14,823 bases of DNA. It comes from an uncultured Candidatus Pelagibacter sp. Its GTDB lineage: Bacteria > Pseudomonadota > Alphaproteobacteria > Pelagibacterales > Pelagibacteraceae. The notes below the pieces were generated by a model that saw nothing but the letters and a program-made list of their open reading frames with translations, was not told where the DNA came from and made no database searches. This document shows, in pieces, positions 1 through 6,839 of this stretch. Both the position numbers and the translations under genes were made by a program. The stretch spans positions 1 to 14,823 of the forward strand of contig CAJQSW010000013.1 in the NCBI GenBank assembly GCA_905616455.1, read 5' to 3'. Positions within the stretch are counted from its first letter, which is position 1. Each line of letters starts with the position of its first letter.

Positions 1-204
1 ATTTTTTTAAGATTTGAGTTTAATTCATGGGTAAAATTAAATATATCTTTAGCTTCAATTTTAAAAGGAAGCTTTTTTAAATTAATAGAATTAATAATAT
101 TTTTTTCTCTAGTATTATTATTCAATTTTTACCTTTTTTGTAAATGTGAGGCACAAGGTCAATTTGATTATTTTATTAAAACACAAAATACTTTAATAAT
201 ATAG
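1..204 (+). CDS. C-terminal fragment of a possible membrane protein (partial, unrecognised)
   Basis: Frame 1 is open from the window edge to a TAG at 202-204, giving 67 residues. That is long for a chance frame in DNA this AT-rich. The peptide has a basic stretch, then one strongly hydrophobic segment at about residues 32-47 (many Ile, Leu, Phe), then a polar tail containing Cys-Lys-Cys. I recognise no family. The start lies outside the window. A competing reading exists on the minus strand from a TTG at 125 to the left edge (41 codons, with an AAGG six bases before the TTG). It is less hydrophobic and looks protein-like too. Only one of the two is likely real; the longer plus frame is preferred, weakly. 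Confidence 0.4.
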   Translation: MFLRFEFNSWVKLNISLASILKGSFFKLIELIIFFSLVLLFNFYLFCKCEAQGQFDYFIKTQNTLII

Positions 205-375
205 AATAAAATCATTAAGTATTGACTAATAAAAAAGATTCAATTTCAGGTAGAAGCTTTTTAACTTCTCTAAATATATAATACAGTAAAAATTGCTGTA
301 AAATGATGCCGTATATACCAGGTGTTATTTTTGAGAGACTTTCTTATTAATAAATCAATAGAGGAGAGAGAAAAA
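205..375 (+). promoter_or_regulatory. Upstream region and leader of the PQQ dehydrogenase gene
   Basis: This 171-base stretch holds no gene. It contains a perfect -10 hexamer TATAAT at 277-282, but no convincing -35 at 16-18 bases before it. Initiation near 289 would leave a leader of roughly 85 bases. Two short inverted repeats are visible: AGAAG/CTTCT (252-256 with 265-269) and TACAG/CTGTA (282-286 with 296-300). An unusually purine-rich ribosome site, GAGGAGAGAG at 361-370, lies five bases before the ATG at 376 and fixes that start. Confidence 0.45.
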
Positions 376-1662
376 ATGAAAAAAATACTTTCGATATTAA
401 GTACTTTTTTGTTCGTTAGCTCAATAGCTACTTCTGTTTTTGCTGCTGGAGATGAAGCAACAATTAAAAAACTAAGTAGCATGTACAAATCTGGTGACGA
501 GACACAAGCAATTGTAATTCCACAAGATACTAAATTTGCTGCAAATATTAGAAAAAATATTTTGCCAAATATTAATATGCCGGCTGGATTTAAAATTGAT
601 ATATTTGCTGTAGTGCCTGACGCGAGACACATGGCTGTTGCAAGAAATAAAACAACAGTATGGATTGGAACAAGAAAAGATAAGGTTTGGCAAGCAACCG
701 ATAGAGATATGGATAATGTTGCTGATTCAGTAATGCAATTTGCTTCAACTGTTAAGTTTGACGTCCCCAATGGTGTTTGTTTTAGTGATGATGGACATTT
801 GTATGTAGCAGAAAGAAACAGAGTTTTATGGTTCCCAGCTGCTGAATATTTTGGTGAACAAACTGACACTGTAGCTGTACCAATCATTGCTCAAGGTAAT
901 TTGATACCAGTTGAAGAGGAATCTTATAACCACACTGCTAGAGTTTGTGCTATTAATAAAGCAGACAATAAACTTTATGTTAGTTTAGGTCAGCCACACA
1001 ACGTAGCTCCAGCAGACAAATTAGATCTATACCAAGAAGTAGGAATTGGTGGAATGATTAGTTTTAATCGTTTCCCAGGAGACCTGGATAGAAAAGTTGT
1101 TGCAACCGGAATAAGAAACTCAGTTGGACATGCTTTTAATCCTAAAGATGGATCTTTGTGGTTTACTGATAACCAAGTTGACGGTATGGGAGATGAAACT
1201 CCCCCAGGTGAACTTAACAGAATGCCAAAAATGGGCATGTGGTATGGTCACCCATACGATGGTGGTGGATCAGTTAGAACTAACGAGTATAAAGGAAAAA
1301 CAATCCCTAAAAAAGATGCAGATAGATATGTAAAACCTCAAGTAGAGATGGTTGCACATGCTGCAGACTTAGGAATGATGTTTTATACTGGTAAACAGTT
1401 TCCAAAAAAATACCATAATGCAATCTTTAGTGCACAACATGGTTCATGGAACGCTGTAAAACCAAGAGGTGCTAGAGTTATGGTTACTTACCTAGACAAA
1501 AAAGGTAATGCTACCAAAACAGAACCTTTTGCTGATGGTTGGATGACTGAAATGGGTACCTACTTAGGTAGACCAGTTGATGTTCAACAATACTTTGATG
1601 GTTCTATATTAGTTTCAGACGATAAAGCTGGAATAATATACAGAATATCATACTCAGGATAA
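376..1662 (+). CDS. Secreted PQQ-dependent sugar (sorbosone) dehydrogenase-like protein
   Basis: The 428-residue protein resembles the L-sorbosone dehydrogenase branch of soluble PQQ-dependent beta-propeller dehydrogenases, which oxidise sugars or aldehydes in the periplasm. The ATG at 376 is chosen because it follows a strong GAGGAGAGAG ribosome site and begins a clean signal peptide, cut near Ala23 (SVFA/A). A GTG 54 bases upstream would bury that signal. Family-like segments include GFKIDIFA near residues 71-78, a DVPNGVCFSDDGHLYVAERN blade at about 129-148, IRNSVGHAFNP (Arg247, His252; position of the usual catalytic-site Arg), AQHGSWN (His355) and the terminal GRPVDV...DGSILVSDD blade at about 398-416. 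Length is normal for the family. A terminator follows. The nearby cytochrome c could accept electrons. The substrate is unknown and PQQ dependence is inferred from the family. Confidence 0.85.
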   Translation: MKKILSILSTFLFVSSIATSVFAAGDEATIKKLSSMYKSGDETQAIVIPQDTKFAANIRKNILPNINMPAGFKIDIFAVVPDARHMAVARNKTTVWIGTRKDKVWQATDRDMDNVADSVMQFASTVKFDVPNGVCFSDDGHLYVAERNRVLWFPAAEYFGEQTDTVAVPIIAQGNLIPVEEESYNHTARVCAINKADNKLYVSLGQPHNVAPADKLDLYQEVGIGGMISFNRFPGDLDRKVVATGIRNSVGHAFNPKDGSLWFTDNQVDGMGDETPPGELNRMPKMGMWYGHPYDGGGSVRTNEYKGKTIPKKDADRYVKPQVEMVAHAADLGMMFYTGKQFPKKYHNAIFSAQHGSWNAVKPRGARVMVTYLDKKGNATKTEPFADGWMTEMGTYLGRPVDVQQYFDGSILVSDDKAGIIYRISYSG

Positions 1663-1674
1663 AAAATATAAATT

Positions 1675-1707
1675 AAGGACCAGTCTAATAGCTGGTCCTT
1701 TTTTTTT
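1675..1707 (+). terminator. Rho-independent terminator after the PQQ dehydrogenase gene
   Basis: A nine-pair stem AAGGACCAG/CTGGTCCTT (1675-1683 with 1692-1700) encloses an eight-base loop and runs into a T tract ending at 1707. It lies 12 bases after the stop at 1662 and only about 30 bases before the next ATG, so it probably sets the dehydrogenase transcript apart from the two genes that follow, allowing some read-through. Confidence 0.9.
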
Positions 1708-1736
1708 AACAAGATTAATTCAAAAAGGAAAATTCC

Positions 1737-2132
1737 ATGATTAAAAAAATTATAATAATCTTATCGTTTTTAGCAATTACCACTGGAGTAAGTTATGCAA
1801 ATACTGATGAAAAAAAAATATGTACTGGATTTGGTAAGTGGACTAAAGAAGGTGAGTATAAAATAATTAGAAGTAAATGTATTACCGAAAAAGAATATCA
1901 GGCATCATTAAATGCTCCTGATTATCTTTGTAAATACTACCAAAAATCTATTTGGAAAGAATCTGAAAGAGCATATGGAAAAAAACAATATAAATATACA
2001 GATTCTAGTTTAAGTAAAATAAATAATTTAAGAGACGAAGGAAAAGCCTTGTGTGAAGATGGGAAATTAAAAGAGGGAGAAGCAAAGCTTGTAGAGGCAA
2101 TTACTATAATTAGTCATACTCGAATGAATTAA
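1737..2132 (+). CDS. Small secreted protein with four cysteines, unrecognised
   Basis: This encodes 131 residues. A classical signal peptide of about 21 residues (Lys-rich start, Ile/Leu core, cleavage near SYA/N) sends it to the periplasm. The mature part is short, Lys/Glu-rich and carries four Cys at 29, 48, 65 and 106, an even number that could form two disulfides. There is no CXXCH, so it is not a c-type cytochrome. The second half, rich in charged residues, is probably helical. An AAAAGGAA ribosome site precedes the ATG. The stop is eight bases before the cytochrome start, with a GAGAG between, so the two are very likely co-transcribed. I do not recognise the family; the position suggests a periplasmic accessory to the neighbouring redox proteins, which is inference only. 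Confidence 0.75.
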   Translation: MIKKIIIILSFLAITTGVSYANTDEKKICTGFGKWTKEGEYKIIRSKCITEKEYQASLNAPDYLCKYYQKSIWKESERAYGKKQYKYTDSSLSKINNLRDEGKALCEDGKLKEGEAKLVEAITIISHTRMN

Positions 2133-2140
2133 TAGAGAGT

Positions 2141-2524
2141 ATGAAAAAATTAATTATAATAAGTATATTTTCTTTATCACTTTTAAGTGCCTCCCAATTA
2201 ACTGCAGAAGTTAAATTAACGGAAACACTTAAAGCTGGTAAAGAAAAAGCACAAAACATTTGTTCAGGGTGTCATGGCGTTAGTGGTAAGGCCGAATCAG
2301 GAGGAAACTCAGGTGCAGTTCCAAATATATATGCGCAACAAAGAGACTACCTTACATTAAAGCTAAAAGATTATAAATCTGGAAGATTACAACATCCACA
2401 AATGACTATGATAGCTCAGATGCTTTCTGATGAGGATATAGATAATGTTGCAGAGTGGTATTCTAGAATAAAAGTTAAAATATTTGATCCTGAAATAGAA
2501 CTTTCAGAGCCTGGTCTATATTAA
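2141..2524 (+). CDS. Periplasmic class I cytochrome c, single heme
   Basis: The 127-residue protein has a signal peptide cut near Ala22. One heme-attachment motif, CSGCH (Cys41, Cys44, His45), lies near the start of the mature protein. The pattern then follows single-domain c4/c5-like cytochromes: a Pro-Asn-Ile-Tyr-Ala-Gln-Gln segment (61-67), YLTLKLKDYKSGR (70-82) and MTMIAQMLSDEDI (88-100), where Met88 is the best candidate for the second axial heme ligand. A short tail after the final helix ends in SEPGLY. It should carry single electrons in the periplasm, toward a terminal oxidase. The PQQ-type dehydrogenase two genes upstream is a plausible donor, since such enzymes often sit beside c-type cytochromes. 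Its 3' end converges on a minus-strand gene six bases away, with no terminator visible. Confidence 0.9.
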   Translation: MKKLIIISIFSLSLLSASQLTAEVKLTETLKAGKEKAQNICSGCHGVSGKAESGGNSGAVPNIYAQQRDYLTLKLKDYKSGRLQHPQMTMIAQMLSDEDIDNVAEWYSRIKVKIFDPEIELSEPGLY

Positions 2525-2530
2525 ATCTAC

Positions 2531-2923
2531 TTAGACAGATCTAGGGTAACATTGACCAACACCTATTTGGCCACCACCTAGTTCATTAAAATACATATTA
2601 GAATATTTGGCAGAACGAGATATTTTATTAAATGTAAAAATATTAATCACCATATCATTGAAAAAATATCCTACTAATGCTTCTTCATTGTTTATTAAAA
2701 TATCCAACGTATCAATATAATCTTTAATTTGTCTATCAAAGATTCTTATATTAATATTATCTTCAACATAAAAGTCATAGTCGATATTTTTTTGACTCCA
2801 TTCATTTTTATCAGTTTCATAAAACTTAGTATTCATTTTACAAAAATAATGAGTTGTTTTTATTTCTGCATGAGATTCGAGAGGAAGAAGAACTAACAAA
2901 ATTAATATATAAATATATTTCAT
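2531..2923 (-). CDS. Small secreted protein next to HupE-like gene, unrecognised
   Basis: This encodes 130 residues on the minus strand. The N-terminus is a typical signal peptide (MKYIYILILLVLLPLESHA, cut after residue 19). The mature protein is rich in Asp, Asn, Tyr and Phe, looks mainly beta-strand, and has two Cys (28 and 125) near its two ends that could pair. Its ATG overlaps the stop of the upstream HupE-like gene by four bases (ATGA), so the two are translationally coupled and probably act together. No family is recognised. A role beside a metal or small-molecule transporter in the periplasm is inferred only from this coupling. Confidence 0.75.
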   Translation of the reverse strand: MKYIYILILLVLLPLESHAEIKTTHYFCKMNTKFYETDKNEWSQKNIDYDFYVEDNINIRIFDRQIKDYIDTLDILINNEEALVGYFFNDMVINIFTFNKISRSAKYSNMYFNELGGGQIGVGQCYPRSV

Positions 2924-4038
2924 AAAAATATTCTTTGAATAAACCAGTAAAAACCAACAGTAGCAATAATTAATGAAAGAGGTCTGGTAACTCTATTACG
3001 ATACCATGATTTCTTTTGAAATAATAATGCAATAAAAATATAAGATAAAATAATTATACTAATTTGTCCAAGTTCAACACCTATGTTAAAAGAAACTAGA
3101 CTTGAAATAAACTGTCCATCTGAAATACCAATTTCGTTTAAAACCCCAGCGAATCCTAACCCATGGAGTAACCCAAAAATAAAGATTATATAAGGTCGCA
3201 TTTTTTTTATATTTTCAGTAAACAAGTTTTCAATGGCAATGAAACAAATTGATAGAGCTATTATGGGTTCAACAATTATTGTTGAAATTTTTATTATATT
3301 AAGAGCACCAAGGAATAAAGTAATTGTATGAGCCAAGGTAAAAATAGAAATTTGTAAAATTAAGGGCTTTAGTTTTGATGACAATAAAAACAAAGCTAAA
3401 ACAAATAATATATGGTCTAAACCTTTGGGTATTATGTGTTTAAAGCCTAGCTGAGTATATGATTTAATATTATCAATAAGGCTCTCTTCACTTTTGTTTA
3501 TGGTACTAAACCAATCTGATTTTTTACCAGCCTCTATTAGTTTTGAATATAAAGCTTCATTACTAGCAGAATTAACGCGCAAAATAATTGATCCTAAATT
3601 TTTATCCCAAGAAAATACTAAATCATCATCTTTTAAATTTTTAACGTTAAAATCCATAATTGTGTCCCTAATAATGTTGGTATTTCCCACTTCTGGAATA
3701 TTTATGTTTATTAGGGTTAAATTATAATCAGAATTGGATGATTTTAAGTAAATTCTTTTTTGAAAATTTTTTATTTTAGAGTTAAATTTTTCTAGCAGTT
3801 CAAATGAACTCATATTTCTTAGATTTTCATATTCTTTAGATTCTTTGGATTTTTCAGTATTAGAGTGCTCAATGCCTATTTCTGCAATAATAGCTTCAAG
3901 ATTTAATCGAATTGATAGATTGCCATTTATGATATCGTCTTTTTCATAAATATTAAAATTTGCAATTGCTGGACGTAATTCGTGAGCATAAGATGTTTCA
4001 ATGAAAAATAATAAAAATACAAATATTTTAAAAAACAT
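2920..4038 (-). CDS. HupE/UreJ-type membrane protein with periplasmic N-terminal domain
   Basis: The 372-residue protein matches the HupE/UreJ_2 pattern. Residues 1-18 are a signal peptide; the mature chain begins HELRPA, a hallmark start for this family. A soluble, mostly beta domain of about 170 residues follows, then about six membrane helices (roughly 203-372). Conserved membrane motifs are visible: HIIPKGLDHILF (His201, Asp208, His209), FTLAHTITL (His237), a Glu-Pro at 257, LLHGLGFAG (His292) and FNIGVELGQ (Asn318, Glu322). Such His/Asp/Glu-bearing helices fit metal permeases; HupE and UreJ are linked to nickel or cobalt uptake. The start codon lies inside the opposite-strand DUF4198-like gene (38-bp overlap), and no Shine-Dalgarno is evident. 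The transported metal is not deducible from sequence. Confidence 0.82.
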   Translation of the reverse strand: MFFKIFVFLLFFIETSYAHELRPAIANFNIYEKDDIINGNLSIRLNLEAIIAEIGIEHSNTEKSKESKEYENLRNMSSFELLEKFNSKIKNFQKRIYLKSSNSDYNLTLININIPEVGNTNIIRDTIMDFNVKNLKDDDLVFSWDKNLGSIILRVNSASNEALYSKLIEAGKKSDWFSTINKSEESLIDNIKSYTQLGFKHIIPKGLDHILFVLALFLLSSKLKPLILQISIFTLAHTITLFLGALNIIKISTIIVEPIIALSICFIAIENLFTENIKKMRPYIIFIFGLLHGLGFAGVLNEIGISDGQFISSLVSFNIGVELGQISIIILSYIFIALLFQKKSWYRNRVTRPLSLIIATVGFYWFIQRIFL

Positions 4039-4840
4039 TCACTTATTAAATCAGATTTTTTATTTTTTTGTAGTCTTATTATTGACTAATTTTTTAAAAC
4101 CTAATGTCCACGCTCATGAGTTGTGGCTCGAACCAATTAATTTTAAATTTGATAATAAAAAATTATTAAAGATAAATATTAATATAGGTCAGAACTTTGC
4201 TGGTTCGCCATTTGGTTATTATGATCCAAATAAAAAAAAATTATATATAGAAAACAAAAATAATGTAAAAAATTTAACTCCAAGAAATGGAGACTTTCCA
4301 GCTATTCAAGCATTAATTTTAGATAAAGGATTTCATATTTTAAATTATGAAACTAATTATGAATTCTTAAAATATGAATCTGTAGAAAAATTTGAAGATT
4401 TTTTAAAAGAACAAAATCTCCAGAGTGCGGCAGGTAAATTTGATATAAATAAAATTCCTACAGAGAGTTATAGAAGATTTGCGAAAACATTAATAACAGA
4501 TGGAGGTAATAATTTTTTTATTCAAAAACCAAAATTAGATTTCGAGATTATTCCCTTAACTTCACCTTATAACTTACAGGAGGAGCTATTTGAGTTTCAG
4601 CTATTTGAAAAAGGTAATCCTCTAAAAAATTGGCAAATTACTATTTTCAGCAGAGATGAAGAAAATAACTATAAAGAAATTGTAAAAACAAACTCAAATG
4701 GAGTTGGTAGAATAAAAATTTTTGATAATAGAACCTACTTACTAAGTGCAGTTAAGTTGGACAAAGCAAATTATTTAGAAAAAATAAAGTATAAATCAGA
4801 TTGGTTTAGTTTATGGGCGAGTTTAACTTTTAAAAAATGA
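4001..4840 (+). CDS. DUF4198-type periplasmic protein, putative metal-uptake partner
   Basis: This 279-residue protein has an N-terminal hydrophobic signal (about residues 18-38) ending VHA/H, so the mature chain begins HELWLEP, the usual opening of DUF4198 proteins. The C-terminus, a Trp-Phe-Ser-Leu-Trp-Ala-Ser-Leu-Thr-Phe segment, also fits that family. A Gly-rich turn before a beta-strand array near residues 225-250 resembles a carboxypeptidase-regulatory-like beta sandwich. DUF4198 proteins often occur beside nickel/cobalt transporters (NikK-like). The neighbouring divergent HupE-like gene supports a metal role. The ATG at 4001 is the only standard start that keeps the signal peptide, and it places the 5' end inside the divergent gene. 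No Shine-Dalgarno is visible, so a non-ATG start slightly downstream remains possible. Confidence 0.75.
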   Translation: MKNNKNTNILKNIHLLNQIFYFFVVLLLTNFLKPNVHAHELWLEPINFKFDNKKLLKININIGQNFAGSPFGYYDPNKKKLYIENKNNVKNLTPRNGDFPAIQALILDKGFHILNYETNYEFLKYESVEKFEDFLKEQNLQSAAGKFDINKIPTESYRRFAKTLITDGGNNFFIQKPKLDFEIIPLTSPYNLQEELFEFQLFEKGNPLKNWQITIFSRDEENNYKEIVKTNSNGVGRIKIFDNRTYLLSAVKLDKANYLEKIKYKSDWFSLWASLTFKK

Positions 4841-5000
4841 TTCAATTTATAGTTGTAGTCAAAATAACCGTACACTTAACTTAGCCATATATAGCATCGT
4901 TTTTATAACTAATGTTGAGTAGTAATCCTTAGACTCTAATTCTGATTTATGTTTAAAATGTAGATAGTTAATTAACTAATATAACAAGGAGAGAGAAATA
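4841..5000 (+). promoter_or_regulatory. Promoter region of the TRAP transporter
   Basis: This 160-base non-coding stretch must carry the promoter of the downstream binding-protein gene. A possible pair is TTAGAC (4929-4934) and TAAAAT (4954-4959), but the 19-base spacing is long, so the assignment is weak. A strong Shine-Dalgarno, AAGGAGAGAG (4986-4995), lies five bases before the ATG at 5001 and suits a highly made solute-binding protein. No terminator for the preceding gene is evident. Confidence 0.4.
4965..4978. repeat. 14-bp perfect palindrome upstream of the TRAP operon
   Basis: TAGTTAATTAACTA reads identically on both strands and ends seven bases before the Shine-Dalgarno of the binding-protein gene. 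The position, between a weak promoter candidate and the ribosome site, fits an operator for a dimeric repressor. In DNA this AT-rich such a palindrome could also arise by chance. Confidence 0.35.
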
Positions 5001-6161
5001 ATGATTAAAGATAAAAAATCATTAAAGAATTCAACGTCTTCAAGACGTAAGTTCTTTAAAACTGCTGCTAAAGCTGGTGCTGTAGCTGCAGCTACTGTTG
5101 CAATGCCAAATATTGCAACTGCAGGAGCTCATGCTACTGTATTAAAGATGCAAGCTGCTTGGCCTTCAGGAGCAAACATCTTTTTTGAAATGGCACAAGA
5201 CTATTGTAACATGGTTAGCGACATGTCTGGTGGATCACTTAAAATTGATCTTCAGCCCGTTAACTCAATTGTTAAAACTTCGGAAATCGGAGCAGCGGTA
5301 AGTGATGGAATAGTTGATATGGGTCACTGGGTGACTGCATATTGGTATGGTAAAAACGCTGCAGCTTCACTTTTTGGAACTGGTCCTTCATACGGAATGT
5401 CATCTCAAGAAGTTATGGGATGGATGGAACGTGGTGGTGGAAGAAAATTATATGAAGAAGCAGTAGCTAGTGTTGGATATAACTACACTGGATTCTTTCA
5501 TATGCCTATGCCAGCACAACCTTTCGGTTGGTTCAAAAAGAATGTAACTAAAGTATCTGATGTTAAAGGTATGAAGTATAGAACAGTTGGTCTAGCGACT
5601 AACGTTTTAACTGCTATGGGAATGGTTGTAAGACAATTGCCAGGTGGTGAAATCCAACCAGCAATGAAAACTGGTTTGATTGATGCTGCAGAGTTTAACA
5701 ACCCAACATCAGACTCACAGTTTGGAATGCAAGATGTCTCTAAACACTATCACTTAGGAAGTTTCCACCAATCTCAAGAGATGTTTGAAATTCCTATGAA
5801 CACGAAGAGACTAAAAAGCCTTTCACCTGCTCATCAAGCTATCTTAAAAAACGCTGCTTATGCTGCGAATACAGATAACTACTTCAAAGCACTTGTTAGA
5901 TATTCTGACAGTTTAGCTATGCTGATGAACGAACATAAGGTTAATGTTTACCAAACATCTGATGCTATTTTAGCTGAACAGTTAAAAGGTTGGGATAAAA
6001 TTGTTGGAGAGTTCTCTGCAAAAGATGCATTCTTCAAGAAGGTTATCGATTCTCAAAAAGCATATGCTAAGAAAGTAATGAAGTACTTGTTGATGAATCA
6101 ACCTAATTACAAACTAGCTTATGAAAATGAGTTTGGTCCAATTGGAAAAGTTAAGATTTAA
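5001..6161 (+). CDS. dctP: TRAP transporter solute-binding protein, Tat-exported (DctP family)
   Basis: The 386-residue protein captures a small organic acid in the periplasm for the TRAP permease encoded downstream. The N-terminus has a twin-arginine signal, SRRKFFK at residues 14-20, then an Ala-rich core, cut near residues 41-45, so it is exported folded. The body fits the 2-oxoacid/mannitol/chloroaromatic (TakP/FcbT1-like) subfamily: LKMQAAWPSGANIFFEMAQ (48-66), a GMKYRTVGLA segment whose Arg194 is the usual carboxylate-binding position, RQLPGGEIQPAMKTGLIDAA (211-230) and EFNNP (231-235). The symbol denotes the family, not the substrate. A very strong ribosome site precedes it and a terminator hairpin follows, both favouring higher output of this subunit than of the membrane parts. 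Confidence 0.92.
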   Translation: MIKDKKSLKNSTSSRRKFFKTAAKAGAVAAATVAMPNIATAGAHATVLKMQAAWPSGANIFFEMAQDYCNMVSDMSGGSLKIDLQPVNSIVKTSEIGAAVSDGIVDMGHWVTAYWYGKNAAASLFGTGPSYGMSSQEVMGWMERGGGRKLYEEAVASVGYNYTGFFHMPMPAQPFGWFKKNVTKVSDVKGMKYRTVGLATNVLTAMGMVVRQLPGGEIQPAMKTGLIDAAEFNNPTSDSQFGMQDVSKHYHLGSFHQSQEMFEIPMNTKRLKSLSPAHQAILKNAAYAANTDNYFKALVRYSDSLAMLMNEHKVNVYQTSDAILAEQLKGWDKIVGEFSAKDAFFKKVIDSQKAYAKKVMKYLLMNQPNYKLAYENEFGPIGKVKI

Positions 6162-6184
6162 TTAGCTTTTAAATAATTTAAAAG

Positions 6185-6210
6185 AGGGGAGTCTAGGCTC
6201 CCCTTTTTTT
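6185..6210 (+). terminator. Terminator or attenuator between TRAP binding-protein and permease genes
   Basis: The six-pair GC stem GGGGAG/CTCCCC (6186-6191 with 6198-6203), extended by an A-T pair, has a six-base loop and is followed by seven Ts (6204-6210). It begins 24 bases after the binding-protein stop and lies about 40 bases before the permease genes. Because those genes lack an obvious promoter of their own, it probably acts as a partial terminator. Confidence 0.85.
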
Positions 6211-6251
6211 ATAGTACAGTTTTTAAAAAATTAAGGTATTCTATTTAAATC

Positions 6252-6839
6252 ATGATGAGAGCTTACATAAAATTTGCTGACACATTAAGCACTTCAATAG
6301 GTAAGGCTTTTTCTTGGTGTATTGTTATTTTGATGGGTGGAACCTGTTATGAAGTAACAATGGCGTATATATTTAACAAACCAACACTTTGGAATTTTGA
6401 CTTTAGTATGCAGATGTATGGTGCGATATTAATGATGTCAGGAGCTTATTGTTTGGCAACAGAATCTCATGTTAGAGGAGATGTGATCTACAGATTATTC
6501 AAACCAAAAACACAAGGTTGGATTGATTTAATACTCTATTTTATTTTCTTTTTTCCTGGCGTAATAGCTTTGGCATTTTATGGATTTGAATATGCGGCAC
6601 TTGCCTGGAAGATAAAAGAAACTAGCTGGAGTAGCCCAGCACAGATTAATATTTATATGGCTAAATCTTTGATACCAGCAGCAGGAGTATTCTTAACTAT
6701 ACAAGGAGTTGCTGAGGTCTTTAGATCAATCATTTGTATTCAAACTGGACATTGGCCTGCAAGAATGGTTGTTGCTGAAGAAACAGAACAAATTTTAATG
6801 AGAACAGCTCAGGACGAGGATCAAAAAGATGTTATTTAG
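6252..6839 (+). CDS. dctQ: TRAP transporter small membrane subunit (DctQ family)
   Basis: The 195-residue protein is the small permease subunit that supports the large DctM channel in the inner membrane. Four hydrophobic segments are visible (about 16-38, 52-70, 91-112 and 137-158), the family's normal topology. A conserved His-Val-Arg-Gly-Asp (73-77) follows the second helix, as in other DctQ proteins. Two ATGs are adjacent (6252 and 6255); an AAGG at 6233-6236 is rather far from either, so the start is uncertain by one codon and translation may be modest. Its last 11 bases overlap the dctM start, implying coupled translation. The C-terminal tail is acidic and Gln-rich. Confidence 0.88.
   Translation: MMRAYIKFADTLSTSIGKAFSWCIVILMGGTCYEVTMAYIFNKPTLWNFDFSMQMYGAILMMSGAYCLATESHVRGDVIYRLFKPKTQGWIDLILYFIFFFPGVIALAFYGFEYAALAWKIKETSWSSPAQINIYMAKSLIPAAGVFLTIQGVAEVFRSIICIQTGHWPARMVVAEETEQILMRTAQDEDQKDVI

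Noticed and set aside
322..375. GTG start giving the PQQ dehydrogenase 18 extra residues
   Set aside because: The extension is charged, places a peptide before the signal sequence and has no ribosome site, whereas ATG 376 has a strong one.
270..887. A 205-codon minus-strand frame opposite the PQQ dehydrogenase
   Set aside because: It is fully antisense to a well-supported gene with a clear signal peptide and family motifs, and its own residue pattern is only the shadow of that gene's codons.
990..1333. Short frames on both strands inside the PQQ dehydrogenase (82 aa minus, 69 aa plus)
   Set aside because: Both are out-of-frame shadows of the supported gene with no ribosome site.
4841..5000. 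Riboswitch before the TRAP operon
   Set aside because: Apart from a short AT palindrome I see no nested stems or known aptamer core; the gap is promoter-sized.
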